Below are positions 1 through 8,233 of a stretch of DNA of 46,563 nucleotides, piece by piece (position 1 is the stretch's first letter; each line of letters begins with the position of its first letter). Source of the stretch: Pseudomonadota bacterium (GTDB taxonomy: Bacteria > Myxococcota_A > UBA9160 > SZUA-336); contig QJZC01000012.1 of assembly GCA_003247575.1 (NCBI GenBank), forward strand, positions 1-46,563, given 5' to 3'. The notes beneath the pieces were generated by a model. It was not told the origin of the DNA. It saw only the letters and a list, made by a program, of their open reading frames with translations, and ran no database searches. Made by a program: the position numbers and the translations under genes.

Positions 1-138
1 GCTCGCGTGCGGACCCATTCCAGATCGTTGTACCGGGGCTACCCTCGGCTCGTCAGTAGCGGGTTTCTCGCAGTGCCGTCGACGTCGTATGTGTTGAGCT
101 ACTACCCCTTTCTTTCAGAACCAGCAGGATCGCGAGTT

Positions 139-720
139 ATGACTCCCAGCTTTTCCTCAGAAACCGAGGTCGATGCTCTGGACTCGCTCAACATGTTCCA
201 GAGAGTTCTGCTGCTTACGGATGGTACCGTTACAGATCTGATCTCCGCCTTCACTGGCGAGGCGATTCGCGTCGCGAAGCTCGAGCAATATATACGTGTG
301 GCTCCAGCGCCGGACATGCTTCAGTGCGGTGCGTCCTCACGTCTATTGCGCCGAAAGGTATTGCTTCGCGGGCGGGACCGAGCCTACGTGTACGCGGACT
401 CCACGTTTGTATTCGCGCGGTTGTCAGAGAAGATCCAGCACCAGCTTCTGACTACGGACTACCCGATCGGTTTGATGTGGAAGGACGAGCGGCTCGAGTC
501 ATACCGCGAGATCGTCGAGCTGCGGATCGAGAGCTGCGCAGAGGTCGCCGTGCATTTCGATCTACCGGAATCAACCCTTTGCGGCTTACGTACCTATCTG
601 GTACACAGGTCCGGCCTCCCGCTCGGGGCGATCACTGAGAAGTGGCCGTTGTGCCGGTTCGAAGCCGACCAGTTCGAGGGGAGGCCGGTTCGGCGGATCG
701 AACTCCCCGTTTCCACCTGA
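139..720 (+). CDS. Chorismate pyruvate-lyase-like protein (DUF98/UbiC-related)
   Basis: The 193-residue product resembles the DUF98 branch of the chorismate lyase fold, whose members remove pyruvate from chorismate to give hydroxybenzoates. Visible family features are FQRVLLLTDGTVTDLI near residues 20-35, a KLEQ strand at 47-50, the VLLRGRD segment at 74-80, LLTTDYPIGLM around 103-113 and a closing ITEKWP at 165-170. Glu167 in that last motif is the likely equivalent of the catalytic glutamate of UbiC. The frame is open upstream to a GTG at position 7, but those 44 residues do not look like the family, so the ATG at 139 is preferred. It is probably cytosolic. No ubiquinone or siderophore gene lies nearby, so the hydroxybenzoate product and its use cannot be told from context. 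Confidence 0.72.
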   Translation: MTPSFSSETEVDALDSLNMFQRVLLLTDGTVTDLISAFTGEAIRVAKLEQYIRVAPAPDMLQCGASSRLLRRKVLLRGRDRAYVYADSTFVFARLSEKIQHQLLTTDYPIGLMWKDERLESYREIVELRIESCAEVAVHFDLPESTLCGLRTYLVHRSGLPLGAITEKWPLCRFEADQFEGRPVRRIELPVST

Positions 721-827
721 CGGGCTCCCGGTTTTCACCGGGCCGCGGAAGAGCTCGGAGTTGATTCAGCGACGCAGTAGTGTGTGCCCGGGCATGAGAG
801 CTCCGAGCATCAGAGAGGAGTGCCCAG

Positions 828-2396
828 ATGCCTGAGATTCGAAGAGTTGGAGTCATCGGAGGAGGCCTGTCGGGCATTGCCACGATCAAACAGCTCCGCG
901 AGGAGGGGCACCAGGTTACCTGTTTCGAGAAGGGCTCCGAGATCGGGGGCGTCTTCTCGAACGATGGTGCTTACGACTCGACCCTGCTGACGATCTCGAA
1001 TTACTTCATGGCGTACTCCGACTTCTCCCCGAAGGGGGAGCGGCTCAAGTTCTGGACGCGGCGGGAGTACAACCAGTACCTGCATCGGTACATCGATCAC
1101 TTCGGGCTCGGAGATTCGATCCAGCTGGACAGCACGGTCGAGCGGATCGAGCGGCGAGGCAAGGACTGGTGCGTACGCGTCGTCTCGAAGGGCGAGGCCG
1201 TCGAGCACCTCTTCGACGCCGTTGCCGTGTGCTCGGGAATGTTCCAGTTTCCGAAGATCCCGGACCTGCCTGGACTCAAGGACTTCGAAGGGCGTGTGGT
1301 CCACTCGAAGGACTACAAGAACGCACTCCCGTTCGAAGGCCGTCGCGTCTTGTGCGTGGGCCTCGGCGAGAGCTCGGCGGATATGACGAGCGAGATCTCC
1401 GAGGTCGCCGAGAGCTGCTACCTATCGCTGCGTCGATATCCGGTCGTGGCTCCCCGCTACATTCCGTTTCAGCGTGATCAGTACTACACGATCGATGCGT
1501 CGTGGATTACGTCGCGCATCATCAACTATCTGCCGACGTGGGCGCACATCTCGCTGGTCAGTGGCTACTTCAGAGACTATCTGAAGAGCGTGAATCCCGA
1601 TGTCCGCTATCGCGGCCAGTGGGACCTCAAGGCCGGCCCGTCGCCGCATCAGGTGATCACGAAGAACGAGCGCGTCTATACACACATCGTCGATGGCCAG
1701 GTCAAGCCGAACGTGAGTGGCATCCATCACATCGGGCCCGACTTCGTCGAGTTCGGTGATGGCGAAAAGGCGAAGATCGACACCATTCTGTTCTGTACCG
1801 GCTTCGAGACGCGCTTCCCGTTTCTCCCGCTCAACTTCAGCTCGACGCGCGAGCTCTACAAGCAGATGTTCCATCCGGATGCGGACCAGAGCCTGGCCTT
1901 CATCGGGTTCGTGCGGCCGCAGCAGGGAGGAATTCCGGCGATAGCGGAGCTACAGGCCCGTTACTTTACGCAGCTCTGCAGCGGTGAGAAGCAGATCCCT
2001 GATCCGGAGACGCGGCGCGCGATTGCGGAACACGAGAAGGAGTACTGGGAGCACGAGTACTACATCACGCCGCACGTCTCGTCGCTGGTCAACTACTGTA
2101 CCTACATGGACTCGATGGCCGATCTCGTAGGCTGCAAGCCGGAGATCCCGCCGTTCTTCTCCGACCCCGAGCTGCATCTCAAGCTCTGGTTCGGTCCCCA
2201 GTTCTCGGCGCAGTATCGGCTCAATGGACCTCATGCGAACCGGAAGGAGGCCGAGGCGTTCGTGCGCGCCTTCCCGCTCGTATTTCCGAAGACCAAGATT
2301 GCGTATCTGCTCCTGCTGAGAACGCTTTCAACCTGGTTCCCGGAGCACGAAAAACTGAAGCCGAGATTGATCGGAGAGCCCGCGCGAACGGCGTGA
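828..2396 (+). CDS. Flavin-containing monooxygenase (FMO / Baeyer-Villiger type)
   Basis: This 522-residue enzyme is an FAD- and NADPH-dependent class B monooxygenase that oxygenates a carbonyl, nitrogen or sulfur substrate. The FAD-binding Rossmann motif GGGLSG is at residues 11-16. The FMO signature FxGxxxHxxxY is at 153-163, and an NADPH-binding GLGESSAD is at 178-185. The Tyr that ends the signature places it with FMOs and FMO-like Baeyer-Villiger enzymes, not with type I BVMOs, which have Trp there. A GAGAGGAG ribosome-binding site sits just before the ATG at 828. It converges on a short-chain dehydrogenase, with a carboxylesterase behind that. The trio would suit an alcohol, ketone, ester degradation route, which is an inference. 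The natural substrate cannot be read from the sequence. Confidence 0.88.
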   Translation: MPEIRRVGVIGGGLSGIATIKQLREEGHQVTCFEKGSEIGGVFSNDGAYDSTLLTISNYFMAYSDFSPKGERLKFWTRREYNQYLHRYIDHFGLGDSIQLDSTVERIERRGKDWCVRVVSKGEAVEHLFDAVAVCSGMFQFPKIPDLPGLKDFEGRVVHSKDYKNALPFEGRRVLCVGLGESSADMTSEISEVAESCYLSLRRYPVVAPRYIPFQRDQYYTIDASWITSRIINYLPTWAHISLVSGYFRDYLKSVNPDVRYRGQWDLKAGPSPHQVITKNERVYTHIVDGQVKPNVSGIHHIGPDFVEFGDGEKAKIDTILFCTGFETRFPFLPLNFSSTRELYKQMFHPDADQSLAFIGFVRPQQGGIPAIAELQARYFTQLCSGEKQIPDPETRRAIAEHEKEYWEHEYYITPHVSSLVNYCTYMDSMADLVGCKPEIPPFFSDPELHLKLWFGPQFSAQYRLNGPHANRKEAEAFVRAFPLVFPKTKIAYLLLLRTLSTWFPEHEKLKPRLIGEPARTA

Positions 2397-2413
2397 GCCA
2401 GATTCGCTGGTGG

Positions 2414-3172
2414 CTATGCGATGCAGTAGCCACCGTCGACTGCGATCGACTGACCGGTAATGAAGTCCGACGCCCGGGATGCCAAGAACACCGCGGTAGC
2501 AGCGAGCTCCTCGGGCTCACCGAAGCGCCCCGCGGGGGTCCGCGCGAGGATGCTCTCGTAGAGGGCTCGGGAGTTACGGACCGGAGTCGTCATTGCAGTA
2601 TCGATCCAGCCTGGAATGATCGCATTAACTTGGATCTGGTCGCTCGCCCAGGAGATGGCGAGAGACTTCGTCAGCTGGATGACACCCCCCTTGCTGGCTG
2701 CATAGGGCAGGACGAAGGGGGATCCGAAGAGCGAGTATTCGGATCCGATATTGATTACTTTCCCGCGCCCGTGTTCCTTGAAGTGCGTATATGCGAGCTG
2801 CGAGCAGATGAATACCGCTTTGAGGTTGGTGTCGACGACCTGATCCCAGTCCGATTCCGAGATCGCCTCCGGAGGTCCGCCATGCGCGACGCCGGCATTG
2901 TTGACCAGGATGGAGACGGCGCCGAGCTCCTGCCGGGTCTGGTCGAGGCAGTCGGCGATCGCAGCTTGATTCAGGACGTCGCATGTCAGGCCGAGCGAGC
3001 GGCGGCCCAGCGCCTCGATCTCCTTGCAAACCTGCCCGGTCTTGGTGTCGTTGCGCGCGGCGACCGCTACCGCGGCACCGGCGCGCGCCAATCCCAGCGC
3101 GATCGCGCGACCGATTCCCCCGTTCCCACCGGTCACGAAGGCCACTTCTCCCTGGAGCGAGAATTCTTCCAT
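2414..3172 (-). CDS. Short-chain dehydrogenase/reductase (classical SDR)
   Basis: This 252-residue protein is a classical SDR oxidoreductase. The cofactor motif TGGNGGIG is at residues 14-21 and NNAG at 91-94. The active-site set is Asn116, Ser144, Tyr157 and Lys161, the last two in YAASK. The C-terminal part, with GRFGEPEELA and ITGQSIAVDGG, is typical of FabG-like and gluconate/alcohol dehydrogenase-like members. The frame stays open to 3235, but the ATG at 3172 begins the normal SDR N-terminus, so the shorter form is preferred. It lies 114 bases downstream of the carboxylesterase on the same strand and converges on the flavin monooxygenase with a 17-base gap. The substrate is unknown; a secondary alcohol or hydroxyacyl compound is plausible. 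Confidence 0.88.
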   Translation of the reverse strand: MEEFSLQGEVAFVTGGNGGIGRAIALGLARAGAAVAVAARNDTKTGQVCKEIEALGRRSLGLTCDVLNQAAIADCLDQTRQELGAVSILVNNAGVAHGGPPEAISESDWDQVVDTNLKAVFICSQLAYTHFKEHGRGKVINIGSEYSLFGSPFVLPYAASKGGVIQLTKSLAISWASDQIQVNAIIPGWIDTAMTTPVRNSRALYESILARTPAGRFGEPEELAATAVFLASRASDFITGQSIAVDGGYCIA

Positions 3173-3286
3173 CTCGCTAGCATGGCACGACCTGGCCAGG
3201 TTGTCGCCGGGAGGCTCCGAGCCGGGAGGCTCCAAGAAGCCGGAAGCTATTCCCGTGAACCGACGCGTCAGCCGCGAACCGTTGGG

Positions 3287-4765
3287 TCAGGCGGCTCCGG
3301 TGCGCAGATCGGTGATCGCATCGAGTGACCGTGGGCGCGCGACCTGGCGCTCGACGGGCCCCTCGTTCGTGAACTCGAGTAGGACGTCGTCCGGTCGTGC
3401 ATAGCGCGGCCACTTCGGAAGGCCGGGGTCGTTGGGGTTTCCGGTCTTGGCGAACGCGATCCAGTACGCGCTCATTTCGCGGGCACGCTGCTCGTCGGTC
3501 TCGTCGGTTGGCCAGCTCGAGCTCTCGAGCGTGCGAAAGACGTAGGGCCGCTCGGATGCATGCGGGGCTCCGCTGAGGATGCTCTGTACCGCTCGCGAGA
3601 GCACCGAGAACTGATAGACGTACGTGGGGGCACCGGTCGAGCTGTGCAAGCTCGCGATGTGACGCGCGCCCGCATTGAAGATGGCGTCGCTCACGATGTG
3701 ACGGCGGTACTCGGCGGCACTCGCGTAGGTCTGTTCGATTCTCGAGAGCTGTGCGGAATCTGCACTCGGGAGCGCCAGCCGCCGGACCCCGTCGAACTGA
3801 GCGTCCGGCACCGGATACTCGAGCGAATTCCAGCCCACGAGGAGGGGAACCGGTGCTTGCAGACCGCTGGCAAAGGCATCGCCGACGTCGTGCGTGAGCA
3901 AGTCTCCATCCACGATCAAGCCGAAGCCGGACTGTGCTGCAGGAGCCGGTCCTGCCACGCAGCGCTTCGCTGTGACGGCGCGCAGAGACATCGGCGTGAG
4001 CTCTGCGAGTCCAAGCGAATCCGCGAACTCGATCCCCTGGGCCTCGCCGCTCGGGGTGCCTTCGCGATTGGTCTCCCGGAGATGCGCGTTTCGTTCGAGG
4101 CCTGCCCCGGACTGCACGATGGCGCGCTGGAAGAGCCCGCGCGCCGCGTCCATGAACATCAGTCGCTGAACGCAGACGCCGCCGGCCGATTCACCGAATA
4201 GAGTTACCTGTCCCGGATCCCCACCGAACGCGGCGATGTTGTCGCGGACCCAGCGAAGGGCGGCGAGTTGGTCCATCAGGCCATAGTTGGCGAGGGGCTC
4301 CCCGGCTTGGGACTGCGAGAGGCTCGGATGTGCGAAGAAACCCAGACGGCCCAGACGGTAGTTCATGGTGACGACCACGACTCCCTGCCGGGCCAGTGCG
4401 CTGCCGTCGTAGAGGCGTGCAGTCGCGGAGCCCGTTACCAGTCCACCCCCGTGAATCCACAGCATGACGGGATGCGGGCCCTGACGAGAGGCTGGAGTCC
4501 ACACGTTCAGGGTGAGACAGTCCTCGCTCATCGGCGGTGGTCCGACGCCGGGATCGAGCGGATTGTAGGTTTGCATCGCGATCGATCCCACGCGATCCGC
4601 GGCCCGGACTCCGCTCCATGCGGCGGGAGGCTGCGGCGGACGCCAGCGATGAGGCCCGACCGGTGGAGCCGCGTAGGGGACCCCGAGGAACGCGCGGATA
4701 CCATCAGCCTCCAGCCCGGTGAGGGATCCGGAGCGGACATCTGCAAGGGGTAGGTCGTGCGTCAT
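3287..4765 (-). CDS. Type-B carboxylesterase (para-nitrobenzyl esterase-like)
   Basis: The 492-residue alpha/beta hydrolase belongs to the type-B carboxylesterase family, which hydrolyses carboxylic esters. The family signature SEDCLTLNVW is at residues 80-89, the oxyanion-hole HGGG at 105-108 and the nucleophile elbow GESAGG at 191-196, giving Ser193. Glu316 and His402 (in GAPHASERPYVF) complete the expected triad. The length is normal for bacterial members. There is no clear signal peptide, so a cytosolic enzyme is likely. It starts 91 bases from the divergent M48 protease gene and lies upstream of the SDR gene on the same strand, so the two may share a transcript. The neighbouring flavin monooxygenase makes an ester from a Baeyer-Villiger step a possible substrate, but this is an inference. 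Confidence 0.9.
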   Translation of the reverse strand: MTHDLPLADVRSGSLTGLEADGIRAFLGVPYAAPPVGPHRWRPPQPPAAWSGVRAADRVGSIAMQTYNPLDPGVGPPPMSEDCLTLNVWTPASRQGPHPVMLWIHGGGLVTGSATARLYDGSALARQGVVVVTMNYRLGRLGFFAHPSLSQSQAGEPLANYGLMDQLAALRWVRDNIAAFGGDPGQVTLFGESAGGVCVQRLMFMDAARGLFQRAIVQSGAGLERNAHLRETNREGTPSGEAQGIEFADSLGLAELTPMSLRAVTAKRCVAGPAPAAQSGFGLIVDGDLLTHDVGDAFASGLQAPVPLLVGWNSLEYPVPDAQFDGVRRLALPSADSAQLSRIEQTYASAAEYRRHIVSDAIFNAGARHIASLHSSTGAPTYVYQFSVLSRAVQSILSGAPHASERPYVFRTLESSSWPTDETDEQRAREMSAYWIAFAKTGNPNDPGLPKWPRYARPDDVLLEFTNEGPVERQVARPRSLDAITDLRTGAA

Positions 4766-4856
4766 ACTCGGTCGGGCTCCGCCGTTGCTCGCCTGCCTAG
4801 GCTACCGGATTGGGTGCTCGAGACCCAAGAAAGTCGCCCGATGTAGACTCCAGAGC

Positions 4857-5843
4857 ATGCGTCTATCACCACCCAGAAGCAGCGGTCCCGCCCCGGGCGC
4901 GGTTCGCCGAGCGGGGGAGAGACAGCGAGGGAACCGGATCCACAGCGTCGTGCTGCTGCTCGCGATGCTGGCGCTCACGGGTGCGGTCGCGCATCTGCTG
5001 CTGGGCTCGCTCTGGATCCCCTGGCTCTTGGCCATGGCGCTGTTCGCGCTGGTCGGAGTTCCGCAGTTGTCCCCGAGCTGGCTGATGCGCTTGCTCGGGG
5101 GCCGCTGGCTCGAGCCGCATCAGGCCCCCGCACTCGCCGCGATGATCCGAGATCTGGCGGAGCGCGCGCAGCTCGACCGGGTGCCGCGGCTCTTCTGGAT
5201 TCCGCGCAGCAGCCTGAACGCCTTCGCGGTCGGGGTGTCCGACGATGCCGCGATCGCCGTCACCGACGGTCTCCTGCGAACGCTGAACGTGCGAGAGGTT
5301 CAAGCCGTGCTCGCGCACGAGATCGCCCACGTGCGTGCAGGGGACATGCGCGCGATGTTGCTCGCCGAGTTCTTCGCCCGTATCACCGCAACCTTCGGCT
5401 CGGTGGGAACGATGCTCGCCATGATGAACCTGATGTTGCTGGTACTCGGAATCCCCGGAGTCCCTTGGAGCGCGGTCGTGCTGCTGATGGCATCGCCGTC
5501 GCTCAGCCTGCTGCTTCAGCTCGCGCTCTCTCGCACGCGCGAGCGCGGAGCGGATCTCGAAGCGGTTCGGCTGACTGGAGATCCGCGTGCGCTCGCTTCT
5601 GCCTTGAAGAAGATCGAAACCTTGCAGGGAGGGTTGTTCGAAGAGCTCGTGCTGCGCCATCGCCACGGCGAGCAGTCGAGCTGGCTGCGCTCGCACCCGT
5701 CGACGCGCGAGCGTATCGAGACGCTCCTCGCGCTCGACGAGCCCGAGGGTCCGCCGCGCTCCAAGCTCAGCGCCGAACCCGAGCTGTTCGAGTTCCTGGA
5801 GGGGCTACCGCGCCGCCGCCGCCGCACCTTCCACGTTCGTTGA
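4857..5843 (+). CDS. Membrane M48 family zinc metalloprotease (HtpX-like)
   Basis: The 328-residue protein is an integral membrane M48 peptidase of the HtpX type, expected to degrade misfolded membrane proteins with its catalytic site facing the cytosol. Two hydrophobic spans lie at about residues 30-68. The zinc-binding HEIAH is at 154-158 and further spans run at about 183-225. The third ligand is expected at Glu229 in RERGAD. The C-terminal SHPSTRERI segment is also typical of the family. The ATG at 4857 is chosen because it is followed directly by the basic leader and first membrane span; the longer open frame back to 4719 overlaps the divergent esterase. The gene ends 8 bases before the convergent subtilase gene. 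The arginine-rich C-terminus carries no recognised domain. Confidence 0.88.
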   Translation: MRLSPPRSSGPAPGAVRRAGERQRGNRIHSVVLLLAMLALTGAVAHLLLGSLWIPWLLAMALFALVGVPQLSPSWLMRLLGGRWLEPHQAPALAAMIRDLAERAQLDRVPRLFWIPRSSLNAFAVGVSDDAAIAVTDGLLRTLNVREVQAVLAHEIAHVRAGDMRAMLLAEFFARITATFGSVGTMLAMMNLMLLVLGIPGVPWSAVVLLMASPSLSLLLQLALSRTRERGADLEAVRLTGDPRALASALKKIETLQGGLFEELVLRHRHGEQSSWLRSHPSTRERIETLLALDEPEGPPRSKLSAEPELFEFLEGLPRRRRRTFHVR

Positions 5844-5851
5844 CTAGGGGA

Positions 5852-7555
5852 CTAGGGCCCAGCGGACAGCGAGACGTCGTCCAGGATCATGTCGGTGAAC
5901 TCGTTGGCGAAGGTCTTCTTGCTGTTGAAGCCACCGATTACCAAGGTGTGGATGCCGGGCGAGAGCTGGCCGAGTGAGACCGAGCGGGCCTGGAGCCCGG
6001 TCGTGACCGGCGCCCCGCCGTTGCCGTCTCCGGCGACCTGCCCGAACGTGTCGACGACCCCGCCATCGAGCGAGACGGCAGCGATGCTCTGCTCGTCGGC
6101 CTCATACTCCGGGGACTGCGTGACCTGGTACTGGAAGCGAAGCGTGACCTGACTCGGGGCGTCCAGCTGGAAGTTCACGCGGAAGCCGCCCGAAATGTTG
6201 TTGATCGTCAGGTTGTCGACACCGCCGAGACGAACGCGCAGAGCGCGGCTGTTGTTGGTGCCGCCCGTCGCGACGGGGCCGCCCGAAGCGTACTGCGGAG
6301 CGTTCGTGCCGAACGGGTCACTCTGGAACTCGAATGGACCGGCGCCGTTGTCGAAGCTCTCTACGCCGGGCATGGACATCATACGTGCAGGGGGCGCAGC
6401 GCCACCGTCACCGACGAAGAGGAGCAGATCGGGCGATCCAGGGCCGGCGTTGCTGACCGTGCCGGGCGTCGCGTTCGCGAGCAGGGCGCGGCCTACCTCG
6501 ATCGGGCCCATGTTGGGATTCTGCTCGAGCAGCAAGGCAGCTGCTCCAGCTACGTGTGGAGAGGCCATCGACGTGCCACTGATCGTGTTCGTGTCGGTGC
6601 GGTTGCGGAACCACGTAGATGTGATCTGAACGCCCGGAGCGAAGAGACGCACGCAGTTGCCGAAGTTGGAGAAGTTGGCCCGCTGGTCGGCGACGGTCGT
6701 CGCCCCAACCGAGAAGGCCGAAGCCGCGCGTGCTGGCGAGCCCTGACAGGCGTCGGTCGCCTCGTTGCCCGCAGCGGCAGCGACGAACACGCCCGATCCC
6801 ACGAGCTGATTCACCGCGGAGTCGATCGAGCGACTCGGGGATCCACCGAAGCTCATGTTGGCGACCGCCGGCCGCTCGGCATTGCGCAGGACCCAGTCGA
6901 TGCCGCCGAGAATGATCGCATTCGAGGTGGAGCCTCCGCAGCCGAAGACGCGCACCGCGATGATGTTCGCTCCCTTGGCCACACCGAAGGCCTCGCTCCC
7001 CGCGATGCCCGCCACATGCGATCCGTGACCATTGCAGTCGATCCCGTTGCGACCGTCGCCGATCAGGTCGGCCCCCACGCGAGCGCGGCCTTCGAACTCG
7101 ACGTGGGTCGGGTTGATGCCTGTGTCGATCACGTAGACGTTCACGCCCGTTCCATCCGTCGAGGTCTGAAACAGAGCGTCCAGCTCACGTCCGCGCTGGT
7201 CGATGCGGTCGAGCCCTCGATTGCGCGGAGCGCGCTGCGTCACGGGCGCCGATACGGTGACCAGCGCATTCTCCTCGACCCAGCGCACGCCCTCCATCTT
7301 GGTGGTGGCGAGCGCTTGGCGCTCGGTCATGCGGACCTGCGCGGCGGGGATCGCCTGCTCGAACATGCGCATGATCTCGCCCCCGACCTCGTCGCGCAGC
7401 CGATCCGCCATCTCGCGCGTTTCGAATGGGTCTTCGAAGACGACGATGTACTCACCCGGAATTCTCGTTCCATCGGTGCGGAACATCGGGGCATCTGCCA
7501 AGGCAGGGCCAGCGATCAGCAAGGCAAGTGCGCATACGGTCCAACGCAGCATCAT
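5852..7555 (-). CDS. Secreted S8 subtilisin-like serine protease (proteinase K/aqualysin group)
   Basis: The 567-residue precursor is an exported subtilase. A signal peptide ending near ALA-DAP is followed by an I9 inhibitor-type propeptide, with the GEYIVVFED segment at about residues 34-42. The catalytic triad is Asp144 in VIDTGIN, His177 in GHGSHVAG and Ser329 in [11 protein letters not shown], with oxyanion Asn264 in AAGNEA. After the protease domain, about 170 residues form a Gly/Asn-rich beta domain resembling a carbohydrate- or cell-binding jelly roll. No sorting signal is seen at the C-terminus. The start at 7555 is chosen because AGAAGGGA lies just upstream; a second ATG follows directly. 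It is convergent with the M48 protease gene and probably has its own promoter in the spacer beyond 7555. It likely degrades extracellular protein. Confidence 0.92.
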   Translation of the reverse strand: MMLRWTVCALALLIAGPALADAPMFRTDGTRIPGEYIVVFEDPFETREMADRLRDEVGGEIMRMFEQAIPAAQVRMTERQALATTKMEGVRWVEENALVTVSAPVTQRAPRNRGLDRIDQRGRELDALFQTSTDGTGVNVYVIDTGINPTHVEFEGRARVGADLIGDGRNGIDCNGHGSHVAGIAGSEAFGVAKGANIIAVRVFGCGGSTSNAIILGGIDWVLRNAERPAVANMSFGGSPSRSIDSAVNQLVGSGVFVAAAAGNEATDACQGSPARAASAFSVGATTVADQRANFSNFGNCVRLFAPGVQITSTWFRNRTDTNTISGTSMASPHVAGAAALLLEQNPNMGPIEVGRALLANATPGTVSNAGPGSPDLLLFVGDGGAAPPARMMSMPGVESFDNGAGPFEFQSDPFGTNAPQYASGGPVATGGTNNSRALRVRLGGVDNLTINNISGGFRVNFQLDAPSQVTLRFQYQVTQSPEYEADEQSIAAVSLDGGVVDTFGQVAGDGNGGAPVTTGLQARSVSLGQLSPGIHTLVIGGFNSKKTFANEFTDMILDDVSLSAGP

Positions 7556-7708
7556 GGGGTCCCTTCTAGTTTTCAACGAATGCGACCGGGAGCGTGAGCG
7601 ACCACGGATCGACCTGTGAACAGGCTTTCAGCATAGGCAGGCTTGCAGCAGACAGTCTCGAAGTAGGGCGCGAGCGGCCTCGAAGCGAACCCGCAGTGGA
7701 CACGTAGT

Positions 7709-7822
7709 CTAACCGCTGAGGCACGCTTCGGGAGCATCCGGATCTGCCACGAAGTAGAAAAAGTTCAGATTTCTCTGCTCATCCAGCTCGCGTTCCGTCA
7801 CGACTCGAAGCGTGCACCGCAT
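7709..7822 (-). CDS. Possible small protein of 37 residues
   Basis: A short frame begins with an ATG at 7822, preceded by an AGGAG ribosome-binding site ten bases upstream, and ends at a TAG. The product contains the segment LNFFYFVADPDAPEACLSG and is acidic, aromatic and not arginine-rich, unlike most chance frames in this GC-rich DNA. It lies in the otherwise empty spacer between the subtilase and regulator genes. It has no signal peptide or recognised domain. I do not recognise a family, and it could be a chance frame or the remnant of a larger gene. Confidence 0.3.
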   Translation of the reverse strand: MRCTLRVVTERELDEQRNLNFFYFVADPDAPEACLSG

Positions 7823-8089
7823 GCAGTGGGATCTCCTGAATTTCGTCACGGGAAGCGCGTCCGCGCGACCGGATAGTCAACATCGATTCCCCGGTTCACC
7901 CGGGCTCTTCCGTTCCTCCTCGAACTCGAATCCATCCTGCTGCGAATTCAATTCAGCACGCGCTCGACTTCGAATCCGTGCGGGGCCCATGCTCGTGAGT
8001 CGTCCACGTTCCGCTCCGTCGGCTCCACTGATGGGATTCATCGACTGAGCCCTTTTGATGCTCGGTCACGCATTTGAGCGAGTTGGACG

Positions 8090-8134
8090 CCCTGGTGGGC
8101 CAGACTCCCGAGGCTGTGAACCCACTCACCAGGG
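8090..8134. repeat. Imperfect inverted repeat upstream of the regulator gene
   Basis: CCCTGGTG at 8090-8097 is the exact reverse complement of CACCAGGG at 8127-8134, with a 29-base spacer that can pair a little further (GG with CC). It lies about 100 bases upstream of the winged-helix regulator start at 8234. It could be an operator or an mRNA hairpin. No T-run follows, so it is not an obvious intrinsic terminator. Confidence 0.3.
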
Positions 8135-8233
8135 TGGTGCGGATCGCGTGCTATTCGTCAACGCCAATGCCGAGCATCGAGTGGCGCGGCTAGGGACGTG
8201 GAGGCGGAGAGGTCGGGTCGTGGAGCGGCGGCG

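Larger units (their letters stand above)
7556..8233. other. Long intergenic region between divergent protease and regulator genes
   Basis: These 678 bases separate the minus-strand subtilase from the plus-strand winged-helix regulator and must carry both promoters. The region is less GC-rich than its surroundings near 7740-7800. I see a possible 37-codon reading frame (7709-7822, minus) and an inverted repeat at 8090-8134. Longer open frames on the plus strand at 7812-8048 and 8055-8264 lack convincing start sites and protein-like composition. No tRNA, rRNA or insertion sequence is visible. Confidence 0.5.

Noticed and set aside
7..138. N-terminal extension of the chorismate-lyase-like gene to a GTG at position 7
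   Set aside because: The extra residues are Ser/Arg/Tyr-rich, do not resemble the family and are longer than its usual start; the ATG at 139 fits.
727..742. CCCGG/CCGGG hairpin after the first gene as a terminator
   Set aside because: It is a short stem without a T-run, followed by GC-rich sequence.
828..2396. Calling the monooxygenase a type I Baeyer-Villiger enzyme
   Set aside because: The signature ends in Tyr, as in FMOs, not Trp; only an FMO-type BV role remains possible.
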